The translations under genes and the position numbers were made by a program. Of a DNA stretch of 64,000 bases, positions 34,172 through 43,343 are shown one piece after another. The stretch covers positions 124,001 to 188,000 of the forward strand of contig NZ_JARZAJ010000007.1 in assembly GCF_029892105.1 (NCBI RefSeq), written 5' to 3'. The stretch is from Kitasatospora sp. GP82. GTDB lineage: Bacteria > Actinomycetota > Actinomycetes > Streptomycetales > Streptomycetaceae. Positions within the stretch are counted from its first letter, which is position 1; each line of letters begins with the position of its first letter. The notes under the pieces were generated by a model that made no database searches, had not been told where the DNA came from, and saw nothing but the letters and a program-made list of their open reading frames with translations.

Positions 34172-36173
34172 CGGACGTCGGGCAGAGCCGGCGCGGGGAC
34201 TGGTCGCCGCGAAGCCTGGCGTCCACGCAGCCAGACGGCAGGGTGCCGAACGACTGGGTGCCGAAGTTCGCGGTGACCTGGAGGACACCGTTGCCGAACG
34301 TCGTCCGCTGGACCTGGTGGTCCTGGGTGAGCCAGCGGAAGTCGGTCATCGGCTGGGTGCCGGCAGCCTGGTGCAGCGGAGCGAAGTAGCTTTGCAGCGC
34401 CGCGAGTTGCTTACCCTGTGAGGTGAGCGTGGGGCCGTCGAGAGCCAGGTTCAGCGGAGTATTGTAGAGCATGGCGAGCAGCGCCCGGGCGGTCTCCTGG
34501 TCCGGGAGCTTGGTGTACGACAGTTCCCAGCGGTCAAGGTTGACCTGCGCGTCGTGCAGTGCGGTCTCGTACAGCGGAATGCGGTACACCGGGTCGAACA
34601 TCGCCTTGGCCAGATCGGACGGCAGGCTGACGGGCTTGAAGAAGACGCCCGGCGCACCGGCGGGCGCGTAGCCGCCCCAGACTGCCTTGTCCCGTTCCAG
34701 CGGCCAGAGCCCGTCGGCGACCGGAGTGGCGGAGCCGTGGCTGAAGGCGACGACCGGGGAGGCCCAGCTCCCTGCCGTCTCCGAGCCCAGGACCAGCTTG
34801 TCCCCGCCGGACAGCTTGCCCATCCGGGCGAGTCGATTGGCCTGGTCCTGCTGCTGGTTCATCGGGTGGGCGGGGCTGTGGTCGTCGAACAGCTCGCCCG
34901 CCGAGTCGACGTCCAGGAAGTAGCTGTCGGCTCCGTTCGCGACCATCTGGGACGTGCGCTCGGCCAGGTAGTGATCACTGCCTTCGCTCTGTGCGAAGGC
35001 CTGCGAGCTGAGGTAGCAGCCCCGGTCGTGGAAGCCCGCCTTCACCGAGCCGTCCTGGTTGTGGATGCAGAAGTCCGGGTAGACCGGCGACGGCCAGCTG
35101 GAGGTGGACGCGTCGGAGGTCTTCGGGTCCTGCCCGTTGGCGAAGGAGTCGTACGGGCCGACCAGGTAGCCGGCCTGCTTGGCTGCCGCGACCGCCTGGG
35201 CGTCCATGGGCTTCCCGTCGGCGTCGTAGCCGAGCCACATGCGCGACAGGCCCAGCGCCTGCATCTGCCGGACGCCCTGGGCGGTACGGGCGGTTCCCCA
35301 GGTGTAGGCGTGGAAGGCGCCGAGCAGCTTGGCGACCTCGGGGTTCGCCGCGATCTTGCTCTTGAGTGTGACGACCTGCCCGTGCTCGTCCAGCCAGTGG
35401 CGGTAGTCCAGCGCGGGGGCGACCGGGGAGGGGTCGGTCAGGGCGAAGGTGACGCTGTAGTCCTCGGTGTTCTCCTGCCGGGAGAACGTGTGCACGGTGG
35501 TGCTGTGCAGTCGCTCACCGGTGGAGGTGAAGCCGAGCGAGGTGCCGATCGGCTTCGGGACGAGGTAGCTGACACCGTGGTTGCCCACGGTGTAGCCCCA
35601 CAGCGGCATGGTCAGGTCGGCGGTGAGGTCGTAACTGTGGCCCGCCAGACCGGTTGCGGTCGCGTTCCACCACGGGTCGGCCACCGGGACCCCGAGTCCC
35701 TCGCCGCGCGGGATCTGCACCGCCGAAGCGGCCGCATCCGTGCCGGTGACGGGCCAGGAGAGGGTGGATTTGTCCTGGCTGCCGTGCACATCCATGCGGA
35801 GCCGGCCCCGCTCGGCCGCCGCGGTGACCGTCAATCCCCTTTCGGGCAGGGTCCATTGGGCTGCACCGTGAGCGATCGTGACGGCCCCGGGGCGGCCGAG
35901 CGGCTCTGCCGAGGGCGCGGACAGCGTCAGGGCCTTGCCGTCACCCGTCCGCGCACTCACCGCCAGCGAGTCGGCCCGCACCTCGGCCGTTCCCCCGGCG
36001 ATCGGGATCTCGACGGTGTCGCCGTGCAGTCGGATGCCGGGGTGAGCGGCGGCTCCGGAAGCGGACGGCCAGGTCACGGCGGACAGCGTCGCAGCGCTGG
36101 ACACCAGCAGCGCCGCCACGGTCAGACGGCGGCGAGAAGTCCAGCCCGCCTGACGGGGAGTCATGAAGTTCAT
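34161..36173 (-). CDS. Secreted glycoside-hydrolase-like protein
   Basis: 670 residues with a twin-arginine-like signal (SRRRLTVAALLVSSAATLSAV). An N-terminal beta-sandwich region (residues ~45-260) precedes a TIM-barrel-like part (from ~290: LLGAFHAYTWGTARTAQGVR ... GLSRMWLGYDADG). YFLDVDSAGELFDDHSPAHP holds a candidate nucleophile Asp, and LVLGSETAGSW a candidate acid. The layout recalls GH101-type endo-alpha-N-acetylgalactosaminidase relatives, but family and substrate are uncertain. No ribosome-binding site is visible; MTPRQAG three codons later is an alternative start. Confidence 0.65.
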   Translation of the reverse strand: MNFMTPRQAGWTSRRRLTVAALLVSSAATLSAVTWPSASGAAAHPGIRLHGDTVEIPIAGGTAEVRADSLAVSARTGDGKALTLSAPSAEPLGRPGAVTIAHGAAQWTLPERGLTVTAAAERGRLRMDVHGSQDKSTLSWPVTGTDAAASAVQIPRGEGLGVPVADPWWNATATGLAGHSYDLTADLTMPLWGYTVGNHGVSYLVPKPIGTSLGFTSTGERLHSTTVHTFSRQENTEDYSVTFALTDPSPVAPALDYRHWLDEHGQVVTLKSKIAANPEVAKLLGAFHAYTWGTARTAQGVRQMQALGLSRMWLGYDADGKPMDAQAVAAAKQAGYLVGPYDSFANGQDPKTSDASTSSWPSPVYPDFCIHNQDGSVKAGFHDRGCYLSSQAFAQSEGSDHYLAERTSQMVANGADSYFLDVDSAGELFDDHSPAHPMNQQQDQANRLARMGKLSGGDKLVLGSETAGSWASPVVAFSHGSATPVADGLWPLERDKAVWGGYAPAGAPGVFFKPVSLPSDLAKAMFDPVYRIPLYETALHDAQVNLDRWELSYTKLPDQETARALLAMLYNTPLNLALDGPTLTSQGKQLAALQSYFAPLHQAAGTQPMTDFRWLTQDHQVQRTTFGNGVLQVTANFGTQSFGTLPSGCVDARLRGDQSPRRLCPTSVKP

Positions 36174-36195
36174 GAAACGGAGGGTGCCAACCCGC

Positions 36196-36214
36196 GATAA
36201 GGGCGATTCTTATC
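36196..36214. promoter_or_regulatory. Inverted repeat upstream of glycosidase-like gene
   Basis: GATAAG-N7-CTTATC, 23 bases before the start of the minus-strand glycosidase-like gene and in an AT-richer patch. It may be an operator; no dedicated regulator is adjacent. Confidence 0.4.
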
Positions 36215-36323
36215 TCGACCGTACGAGGGCAGAGCCCGTCGGCGCGCGGTGCGGCCCGGGACGTCCAGTGACGCGCTGGGCTCCCCCGTCCAGGCCGGGA
36301 AGACGCTTCCTATGCTGGGCACC

Positions 36324-36821
36324 ATGACTGCACCCAATCCCTTCGGGCATCCTTGTTGGGGACTTCAGTTCTTCTGGTGGGCCGTCGATCCGGCAGGTTT
36401 CGTCGGCCTGTTCCAGTCCGCGTTCGGACCGGTGCCGTCCGCCGCGAACGCCCATGCGCGGGCCGTGGACGAGGCGACTGCCCGTGCCAGGAGGCGACAC
36501 CCGGAGTGGTTCGACGCCCGGTGCCTCGACGACGCCTGTCCCGAACAGCGGGGCGAGGAATGTCCGGTGACGCACTGCCTTGTCCGGCTCGCACGGGGGC
36601 CGTACCTGTTCACCTGGGACGAGGAGCACGACGACCGGTACACGCGATACGGCGTGCCGAAACGGCCGGTTCCGGTGTCGGAGCTGCCGGGTGACCTCGC
36701 CGCAGCGGCGCGGCTCGTGGAGGTCGGCTTCACTTTCGACCGGGCCGTCCGGATCGACCTGAGCTACCCCGGAGGACAGGAGGTTCTCTCGGCCACGTAC
36801 CCCGCTTCGACGGGAGGATGA
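36324..36821 (+). CDS. Hypothetical protein
   Basis: 165 residues. Cys-containing middle section (ARCLDDACPEQRGEECPVTHC) followed by YLFTWDEEHDDRYTRYGVP. No recognised family. The TATGCT box seven bases before ATG fits a leaderless transcript; the ATG at 36312 lies inside this box and is less likely. Confidence 0.65.
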   Translation: MTAPNPFGHPCWGLQFFWWAVDPAGFVGLFQSAFGPVPSAANAHARAVDEATARARRRHPEWFDARCLDDACPEQRGEECPVTHCLVRLARGPYLFTWDEEHDDRYTRYGVPKRPVPVSELPGDLAAAARLVEVGFTFDRAVRIDLSYPGGQEVLSATYPASTGG

Positions 36822-36899
36822 CCGCTCGTGGGCGCCGGGGCGCACGTCTGTGAGGCGGCCTGATCCGCCGGGCGCGTCACCGCCCGCCCGGTGACGGCG

Positions 36900-37163
36900 T
36901 CAGCCGTCGGTGTCCTCGACGCCGAGGACGGCGCGCAGGCGGGTGCGGGTGGCGGCGGCCGCATCGCGGGTGACGGGGTCGTTGCTGGCGAGAGCGTGGT
37001 CGAGGAGGGCGTCGGCGGCCGCGATGACGGCGGCGGGCAGGGTCACCTCGCGCAGGCCGAGGAGTTGGGCGGCGGCCCGCTGGCCGGAGCTCCCCTCGGC
37101 CTTGTGGGTGTGCGGGATGAGCGCGGCCAGGCCGCGCGGGATCTGGGAGCTGTTGGTGGTCAT
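36900..37163 (-). CDS. Hypothetical small helical protein
   Basis: 87 residues, Ala/Leu-rich and predicted all-helical (LPAAVIAAADALLDHALASN, TRDAAAATRTRLRAVLG). AGGAGA precedes ATG. Convergent with the preceding gene. Function unknown. The following 37164-37450 shows no gene I can support. Confidence 0.6.
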   Translation of the reverse strand: MTTNSSQIPRGLAALIPHTHKAEGSSGQRAAAQLLGLREVTLPAAVIAAADALLDHALASNDPVTRDAAAATRTRLRAVLGVEDTDG

Positions 37164-37450
37164 CCGGTCATTCTCCTGGGTCTGGCGGGGTGTGGTGATC
37201 ACGCGGACGCCCCTGCTCCGACGACGGCCGACGGCCCGGCCCCAGCGGGCTCGGAGCCATGGTCGTCGATCGGGCTGGTGGGTGGCGGTGACAGCAGGCT
37301 CATGCCGGGTGCAACCGCCGACCCGGGCAGCCGGTCACGGAGCGGATCGGGAGCGGCCTACAGGCACTTGCTCTCGATCCTCCGCGAAGAACGCCTTGGC
37401 GGGCCGCAGGAAGTCGGCCTCCCGCAAGCTGAAAATGTGACCGGCCCCGG

Positions 37451-37498
37451 GTCGTCAGTAGGGCTCGTCGTCAGTAGGGCTCGTCGTCAGTAGGGCTC
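37451..37498. repeat. Three tandem copies of a 16-bp unit at a gene end
   Basis: GTCGTCAGTAGGGCTC occurs three times in a row (37451, 37467, 37483), plus a partial fourth. On the minus strand each copy encodes DDEPY and a stop in a different frame. The first copy met by the ribosome (37483-37498) contains the real end of the SpoIIE-type gene. Confidence 0.95.
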
Positions 37499-40270
37499 GT
37501 CGTCCGCCGAATCGGTCAGGGACTGTTCGGCCCAGATGACCTTGCCCTCGGGGGTGTAGCGGGTGCCCCAGCGCTCGGCGAGCTGCGCGACGAGGAAGAG
37601 ACCACGGCCGCCCTCGTCCTCGGCTGCCGCGTAGCGCAGGTGCGGTGAGGTGCTGCTGGTGTCGGAGACCTCGCAGATCAGGGTGCGGTCGAGCAGCAGG
37701 CGTACCCGGATCGGTTCGGTGGCGTAGCGGATGGCGTTGGTGATGAGCTCGCTGAGGATCAGTTCGGTGGTGAACGCCGCCTCGTCCAGGCCCCAGCGCG
37801 CCAGCTGCCGGGTGACGTCGGCGCGGGCCACGGCCACGGCCGCGGGGTCGGAGGGCACCCCCCACTCGGCGATCCGGTCGGGCTCCAGGATGTGGGTGCG
37901 GGCGACCAGGAGGGCGATGTCGTCGGTCTGGCGGGCGGGCAGCAGTGCGGCGAGCACGGCGTCGCAGGTCTCCTGGGGCGTCCGGGCGGGGAATGCCAGC
38001 GTGGTGCTGAGGATCTCCAGGCCGATGCTGATGTCGCGCCTGCGGTCCTCGATGAGGCCGTCTGTGTACATGACCAGACTGCTGCCCTCGGGCAGTTGCA
38101 CTTCCGTGGCTTCGAAGGGCATACCGCCCAGGCCCAGCGGCGGCCCTGCCGGGAGCTCGGGGAACTCGACGGTGCCCTCGGGGAGGACGATTGCGGGCAG
38201 GGGGTGCCCGGCCCTGGCGAGACTGCACCTGCCGGTCGTGGGGTCGTAGATCGCGTACAGGCAGGTGGCGCCCGTGATCGTGGCTTCCCCGTCCACGACG
38301 GCCGACTCCTGGTCGATGTGGCCGACCAGTTCGTCGAGATGCCCGAGGAGTTCGTCGGGCGGCAGGTCGAGCGCGGAGAAGTTCTGCACGGCGGTGCGCA
38401 GGCGGCCCATGGTGGCGGCGGCGTGCAGACCGTGGCCGACCACGTCACCGACGACCAGCGCGACGCGGGTGCCCGGCAGCGGGATGACGTCGAACCAGTC
38501 GCCGCCCACCCCGGCCTGGGCGGGCAGGTAGCGGTAGGCGAGGTCCAGGGCGCTCTGCTCGGGCACGCCACGCGGCAGCAGGCTGTGCTGGAGGGTCACG
38601 GCCATGGCGTGTTCACGCGTGAAGCGGCGGGCGTTGTCGATGCACACGGCGGCGCGGGCCGCCAGCTCCTCGGCCAGCGACAGGTCGTCCTCCTCGAAGG
38701 GGTCGCTCGCCCGGGTACGCCAGAAGTTGGCGACACCCAGGAGGACGCCCCGGGCCCTCAGCGGAACGGTGACGAGCGAGTGGAAGCCGTAGTCCAGGAC
38801 CGCCTGGGTACGGTCCGCGTCCTGGGTGCGCCAGCCGGCATCGGCGCCGAGATCGGGGACGAGCACGGGCTGCCCGCTGACGAAACCCTTGGCCATCGGC
38901 GTGGGCGCGGCGAACATGTGCAGCTCGCCCGCCCGGTACAGCGGGTGGTTGTCCGGGACACCGCTGAGAGCCACCCGGAGCAGCTCGGCTGCCTCACCGC
39001 GCGCAACCACTCGCGGTTCCTCGCCGCGCAGGACGGGCTCGGAGAGGTCGACGGTGGCGTAGTCGGTGAACCCGCGGACGGCCACCTGGGTGAGCTCCTC
39101 CGCGGTGCGCTGGACGTCGAGGGTGGTGCCGATGCCCACGCTCGCGTCGTACAGCAGCCGCAGGCGGCCACGTGCGACCTCGGCCCTTCCTTCCAGGGCC
39201 CGCAGCTCGGTGGAGTCGCGCAGCGTGGCCACGCTGCCGGGCGGGCCTCCCCCGCGGTCGGTCGGCCGGTTGTTCACCGCCAGCAGCCGGTCGCCGACCA
39301 GGAGCACCTCGTCGGTGGCGACGCGACGGGAGACCAGCAGTTCGGCCATTCGGGGGTTGAGGTCGAGGTCGGTGACGGCGCGGCCCTCCACGTCCTCGGA
39401 CAGGTTGAGCAGCCGGCGCGCCTCGTCGTTGGCCAGTAGCACCCGGCCGTCGTCGCCGACGATGACCACACCCTCGCGCACCGCGTGCAGCACCGCGTCG
39501 TGGTGGTCGTACATCCGGGTCATCTCTGCCGGGCCGAGACCGTGGGTCTGGCGCCGCAGCCGCCTGCTCACCAGCGCCGCGCCGGCTGTCGACAGGCCGA
39601 GCGCGGCGGCGCCGGCCCCGAGAACGACCGGCAGCTGACGGTCGACCGCGCTGCTCACCTGCCGGACCTTTATCCCCGACGACACCAGGCCGACGACCGC
39701 GCCGTGGTCGTCCGTCACCGGGACCACGACCTGCAGTTCCTGGCCGAGGGGGCCGTGCACGCTCTCGATGGTGATACGGCCCTGGAGCGACGGCCCGATG
39801 GTGCCGACGAACCTCTTCCCGATCAGCTGCGGCTCGGGGTGCGTGTAGCGGATACCGTCCCGGTTCATCACGACGATGAAGTCGACTCCGCCCAGCTTGC
39901 GGGCGGCTTCGGTCAGTGGCTGGAGCACCGCGGGCGGGTTGGGGCCGCGCATCGTGGCCACCAGACCGGGGCCGTGCGCGAACGCCTCGGCCGCGGCGAG
40001 CGAGCGGTCGCGCGCCGCCTGGAACCTGTCGCTCCTCGCCTGGAGCACCAGTGCCACCACGGCGGCCACCACGACCAGCAGCACGATCAGCACCTGGAGC
40101 AGGAACATCTGCCCGGCGACGCTGCGGATACTCGTCATCGACCGCAGACGCCGCGCCAACGGCACCTGCGGGCCTTGGCGCCGACGGCGCCGCTCACGCC
40201 AGCTGCCTGGGCGCCGGCCGGTTGACCCGCGGCCCGAGGGCTCCCAGGAGCGGCCCCGTACTCGGGCCAT
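37487..40270 (-). CDS. SpoIIE-type PP2C phosphatase with cache, PAS, GAF and ATPase domains
   Basis: 927 residues. Order: Arg-rich N-terminus (1-45), membrane helix (~55-77), extracellular single-cache domain (~80-205), second helix (~213-233), PAS (~255-330), GAF (~370-545), SpoIIE/PP2C phosphatase (~575-775: GGDWFDVIPL, VVGDVVGHGLHAAATM, MYTDGLIEDR) and HATPase_c anti-sigma-like domain (~800-920: LILSELITNAIRYA, GRGLFLV). It should dephosphorylate an anti-anti-sigma factor in response to an extracytoplasmic ligand, with its own kinase-like domain for the partner. The first ATG is used; MTSIRS at residue 45 is an alternative. No partner genes adjoin. Confidence 0.92.
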   Translation of the reverse strand: MARVRGRSWEPSGRGSTGRRPGSWRERRRRRQGPQVPLARRLRSMTSIRSVAGQMFLLQVLIVLLVVVAAVVALVLQARSDRFQAARDRSLAAAEAFAHGPGLVATMRGPNPPAVLQPLTEAARKLGGVDFIVVMNRDGIRYTHPEPQLIGKRFVGTIGPSLQGRITIESVHGPLGQELQVVVPVTDDHGAVVGLVSSGIKVRQVSSAVDRQLPVVLGAGAAALGLSTAGAALVSRRLRRQTHGLGPAEMTRMYDHHDAVLHAVREGVVIVGDDGRVLLANDEARRLLNLSEDVEGRAVTDLDLNPRMAELLVSRRVATDEVLLVGDRLLAVNNRPTDRGGGPPGSVATLRDSTELRALEGRAEVARGRLRLLYDASVGIGTTLDVQRTAEELTQVAVRGFTDYATVDLSEPVLRGEEPRVVARGEAAELLRVALSGVPDNHPLYRAGELHMFAAPTPMAKGFVSGQPVLVPDLGADAGWRTQDADRTQAVLDYGFHSLVTVPLRARGVLLGVANFWRTRASDPFEEDDLSLAEELAARAAVCIDNARRFTREHAMAVTLQHSLLPRGVPEQSALDLAYRYLPAQAGVGGDWFDVIPLPGTRVALVVGDVVGHGLHAAATMGRLRTAVQNFSALDLPPDELLGHLDELVGHIDQESAVVDGEATITGATCLYAIYDPTTGRCSLARAGHPLPAIVLPEGTVEFPELPAGPPLGLGGMPFEATEVQLPEGSSLVMYTDGLIEDRRRDISIGLEILSTTLAFPARTPQETCDAVLAALLPARQTDDIALLVARTHILEPDRIAEWGVPSDPAAVAVARADVTRQLARWGLDEAAFTTELILSELITNAIRYATEPIRVRLLLDRTLICEVSDTSSTSPHLRYAAAEDEGGRGLFLVAQLAERWGTRYTPEGKVIWAEQSLTDSADDEPY

Positions 40271-40485
40271 ACCCCATGTCTACCCCGCCCCCTTCCGTGA
40301 CGCGAACGATACGCAGCACGCCGAGGACCTCCTACGCGCCCGGCACGACGCGTACGACCCGCGTCCGGGGGGCCGCCACCACCCCGGCCGGGCCGGGGAC
40401 GGGTCTGCCCGTCGCCGGCGCCTGCGGGGGCCGTCCGGACGCGGCATTTGCCGGGGATGTCGCGCGGCAGGGTGGAAAACAGCCA

Positions 40486-40513
40486 TTGACCACCCGCGGG
40501 ATGGGCATAGCTC
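40486..40513 (+). promoter_or_regulatory. Promoter of glutamine-synthetase-like gene
   Basis: TTGACC (-35, 40486-40491), 16-base spacer, TAGCTC (-10, 40508-40513). It is a vegetative-type match, leaving a leader of about 75 bases before ATG 40596. Confidence 0.55.
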
Positions 40514-40595
40514 AACATGACCGACAGTCGGGTGGGAGTCACCGCCCTGCGGCGCCGCTGCCCACCCGTCCGCCCTCATCGACCGCGAGGCACAC

Positions 40596-41996
40596 ATGAC
40601 GATGGCCGTGACCCGTACCCGCTCGGAGCTGGACGGGCACCGCGAACGCAATACCGACCAGGCCGCGGTGGGGGCGGTTCGCGAGCAGCTCGCCGCGGCC
40701 GAGGTGGAGTACATCTACTACCAGACCGTGACCCTCACCGGCCGTGTCATCGGCAAGGTCGTACCCGCCGGGCACCTGGCCCGCATTGCCGAGCGGGGCG
40801 TCCAACTGCACCGCACGGGCCTGTCGGACCTGCAGACCGACCGGGACGGCACGCTGCTCGGCGGCGGGTGCGAGGCCGCCGAAGTCACCGCGCTCCCCGA
40901 CCTCGACACGTTCGCCGTGCTGCCGTGGGACACCCGCGTCGGCCGGTTCTTCTGCCGCCTGTACGAGCCCGACCACCGCCCGGACGGCACGGCAGGCCGG
41001 GCGCTGCCCACGGATGTCCGCGCCAACCTGGCCCGCGTGCACGCCCGCTTCACCGCCCGCACCGGGCTGGAGCTGCGCAGCGGCTGCGAGCCCGAGATGT
41101 CCTGGACCGGCCTCGATCTGGAGCCCCGGAACCGCCCGAACACCAGCCCCGCTTACCACATCGACCATCTGGAGCGGAACCGGCCGATCTACCAGAAGGT
41201 GATCGGCTATGCGCGGGCGCTGGGATTCGACATGATCGAGGGCGACTACGAGGACCCCGGCCAGCTCGAACTCAACTGGATGTTCGACCACGCCGACCGT
41301 ACGGCCGACCGGGTCGTGGTGTACCGCCAGATCTGCCGCCAGGTCGCGCGCGAACTCGGCGTCACGGCAAGCTTCATGCCCAAGCCCGCCAATGACAGGA
41401 AGGGCAACGGCTGCCACCACAACCTGAGTCTGTGGCGCGGGGACGACAACGTCCTGGCCGACAAGGACATGCGGGAGCTGCACCTGACCGACACCGGGCG
41501 GCACGCCCTCGGCGGCCTCCTAGCCCACGCCGCGGCCACTACCGCCGTCATGGGCCCGACGGTCAACTCGTACAAGCGGTACTGGCACGCCGGCCAGTTC
41601 GCGCCCACCCGTATCGACTGGGGCATGGACAACAAGACCTGCACGGTGCGGCTGTCGGCCAACGGGCGGCTGGAGTTCAAACTGCCCGACGCCATGGTCA
41701 ACCCGTATCTGTCGCACGCCGTCCTCATCGCCGCGATCGAGGACGGCCTCGACAACCGTCTCGACCCCGGCCCGCCGCAGGGATCCGGCCGCGCCACCGA
41801 CGAGTCCCGCCCGGCCGCGCTGCCGCAGACCCTGGGCGAGGCCCTGGAGCGGTTCACCGCCGACCCGGTCGTCACCAAAGCCCTGGGCACCGAACTCACC
41901 ACGCTGTACACGGACTTGAAGCGCGACGAGTGGGCCCGCTACTGCGGCGCCGTCACCGACTGGGAGCACATGATGTACGCACACGAAGGAGTCTGA
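40596..41996 (+). CDS. Glutamine-synthetase-like gamma-glutamyl ligase
   Basis: 466 residues of the GS-I superfamily: catalytic-domain motifs EPEMSWTG (metal-binding Glu), MIEGDYEDPGQLELNW, FMPKPANDRKGNGCHHNLSLW and NSYKRYWHAGQFAPTRIDWGMDNKT. The NGCHHNLSL replaces the usual NGSGMHxHxSL of true GlnA, and the adenylylation loop differs. This fits gamma-glutamylpolyamine or gamma-glutamylethanolamide synthetases (GlnA3/GlnA4 type in Streptomyces) rather than ammonia assimilation. A TetR gene lies convergent downstream. GAGGCAC precedes ATG. Confidence 0.85.
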   Translation: MTMAVTRTRSELDGHRERNTDQAAVGAVREQLAAAEVEYIYYQTVTLTGRVIGKVVPAGHLARIAERGVQLHRTGLSDLQTDRDGTLLGGGCEAAEVTALPDLDTFAVLPWDTRVGRFFCRLYEPDHRPDGTAGRALPTDVRANLARVHARFTARTGLELRSGCEPEMSWTGLDLEPRNRPNTSPAYHIDHLERNRPIYQKVIGYARALGFDMIEGDYEDPGQLELNWMFDHADRTADRVVVYRQICRQVARELGVTASFMPKPANDRKGNGCHHNLSLWRGDDNVLADKDMRELHLTDTGRHALGGLLAHAAATTAVMGPTVNSYKRYWHAGQFAPTRIDWGMDNKTCTVRLSANGRLEFKLPDAMVNPYLSHAVLIAAIEDGLDNRLDPGPPQGSGRATDESRPAALPQTLGEALERFTADPVVTKALGTELTTLYTDLKRDEWARYCGAVTDWEHMMYAHEGV

Positions 41997-42111
41997 CCCC
42001 GGAGAACCGGCACTCACGGGATCACCCGGGTCCTCTTGGCGTACATCCACTACGAGGAGCTCCGCCGCCCGCGCCCGAGACGGCGGACCCCGCCCCAGGG
42101 CCCCGTCCGGA

Positions 42112-42741
42112 TCACGACCGGCCGCCGCTGCCGAAGAGGTTGGCCAGGTGGTGGTCGATGAGCCGCAGGGCGTCCTCGGGGGTGTGGACCTCCAGCAGTA
42201 CGAAGCTGGTGAGCCCGTCGGCCAGGCTGATCAGCAGCATCGCCTCGGCCTCGGCGTCCCGGTCGGGGCCGACCTCGCCCCGCTCGATCGCCTGCCTCAA
42301 CAGGCCCGCGAAGAGGGCCCGCAGAGCGGGGATGCCGTCCTTGGCGTGTCTTCGCAACCGCTCGTCGTGGACAGCCCGTACGAAGTAGGCCATCTGCACC
42401 AGACTGCCGGTACGGCTGTCGTCGTCCAGCGGCAGCATCTCGGTGAGGATCTCGCGGAGCACCTCGCGCGGCGCGGGCGTGCCGGACAGTTCCCCGATCC
42501 GGGCGAGCACCCGCTGCTCGCCCAACCGCTCGATGTGGCCGAGGGCGAAGACGAGCATCTCGTCCTTGCTCGTGAAGTAGTGCTGGAGCCTCCCGAGCGA
42601 GATACCGGCCTCGGCCGCCACATCGCGCAGGCTGGCGCCTTCGATTCCGCGCGTACTGGCGATCCGCCACAGCGCTTCGGCGATCTGCCGACGCCGCTCC
42701 TCATGGTCCACCCGCTTGGGCAAGGCAGCCGTCCCTTCCAC
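42112..42741 (-). CDS. TetR/AcrR-family regulator
   Basis: 209 residues. N-terminal helix-turn-helix (ASLRDVAAEAGISLGRLQHYF) with a BetI-type C-terminal domain (LVQMAYFVRAVHDERLRR). GTG start at 42741; a second GTG (VDHEERRRQ) ten codons on is possible because no ribosome-binding site is clear. Convergent with the glutamine-synthetase-like gene and divergent from the bPH2 pair, so its target is uncertain. Confidence 0.88.
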   Translation of the reverse strand: MEGTAALPKRVDHEERRRQIAEALWRIASTRGIEGASLRDVAAEAGISLGRLQHYFTSKDEMLVFALGHIERLGEQRVLARIGELSGTPAPREVLREILTEMLPLDDDSRTGSLVQMAYFVRAVHDERLRRHAKDGIPALRALFAGLLRQAIERGEVGPDRDAEAEAMLLISLADGLTSFVLLEVHTPEDALRLIDHHLANLFGSGGRS

Positions 42742-42818
42742 TTTTGCAAGTCAGTCGTATTGCTATAGCTTAACCCCTGCCCGGTACAGATGACTTGGAA
42801 GGGGCACGGGACACTACG

Positions 42819-43343
42819 ATGCCTGCGGACCACCAGCACCACCCTCTTCGACTGCGACAACCACGCCACAAGCCCGACCCGCGGGCCCGCCGGTGGTGGA
42901 CCGTGCAGGCGCTCGTGCTGCCCAGCGGCCCGATGCTGCTGGTCGCCGCCTCCCTTTTCGTACTGTCCCTGCTCTTCTTCCCCGGCGCACTGCCCTGGCT
43001 CGGCCCGCTGCTGGCCGTCCTGACAGTGGGTGCGCTCGGCTACCTGCTGGTGATGCCGCGGTGGCGATACCGCGTGCATGCCTGGGAGTTGGGGGAACAC
43101 GCGGTGTACGCGGCCAGCGGCTGGTTCTGGCAGAAGCGGCGGATCACCCCGCTGTCACGGGTACAGACCGTCGACACGGTGCGCGGGCCGATCCAGCAGG
43201 CCTTCGGGCTCGCCACGGTCACCGTCACCACCGCTTCCTCCGCAGGCAGCGTGAAGATCGCGGGTCTGTCCGCCGCCGACGCCGAAACCCTCGCCCGCCG
43301 CATCAGCGACGCCGCGCAGCTCGTACCGGGTGATGCCGCGTGA
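42819..43343 (+). CDS. bPH2 (YdbS-like) membrane protein
   Basis: 174 residues: two membrane helices (~38-78) followed by one bPH_2 domain with the typical W-rich turn (WFWQKRRITPLSRVQTVDTVRGPIQ, cited in part). Its stop overlaps the GTG of the next gene. Such pairs resemble Bacillus YdbS/YdbT, which protect against certain bacteriocins. Start is uncertain: GGAAGGGG lies 15 bases before ATG. Confidence 0.85.
   Translation: MPADHQHHPLRLRQPRHKPDPRARRWWTVQALVLPSGPMLLVAASLFVLSLLFFPGALPWLGPLLAVLTVGALGYLLVMPRWRYRVHAWELGEHAVYAASGWFWQKRRITPLSRVQTVDTVRGPIQQAFGLATVTVTTASSAGSVKIAGLSAADAETLARRISDAAQLVPGDAA

Noticed and set aside
34554..36200. 548-codon plus-strand frame
   Set aside because: Shadow of the glycosidase-like gene; composition is low-complexity and it lacks motifs.
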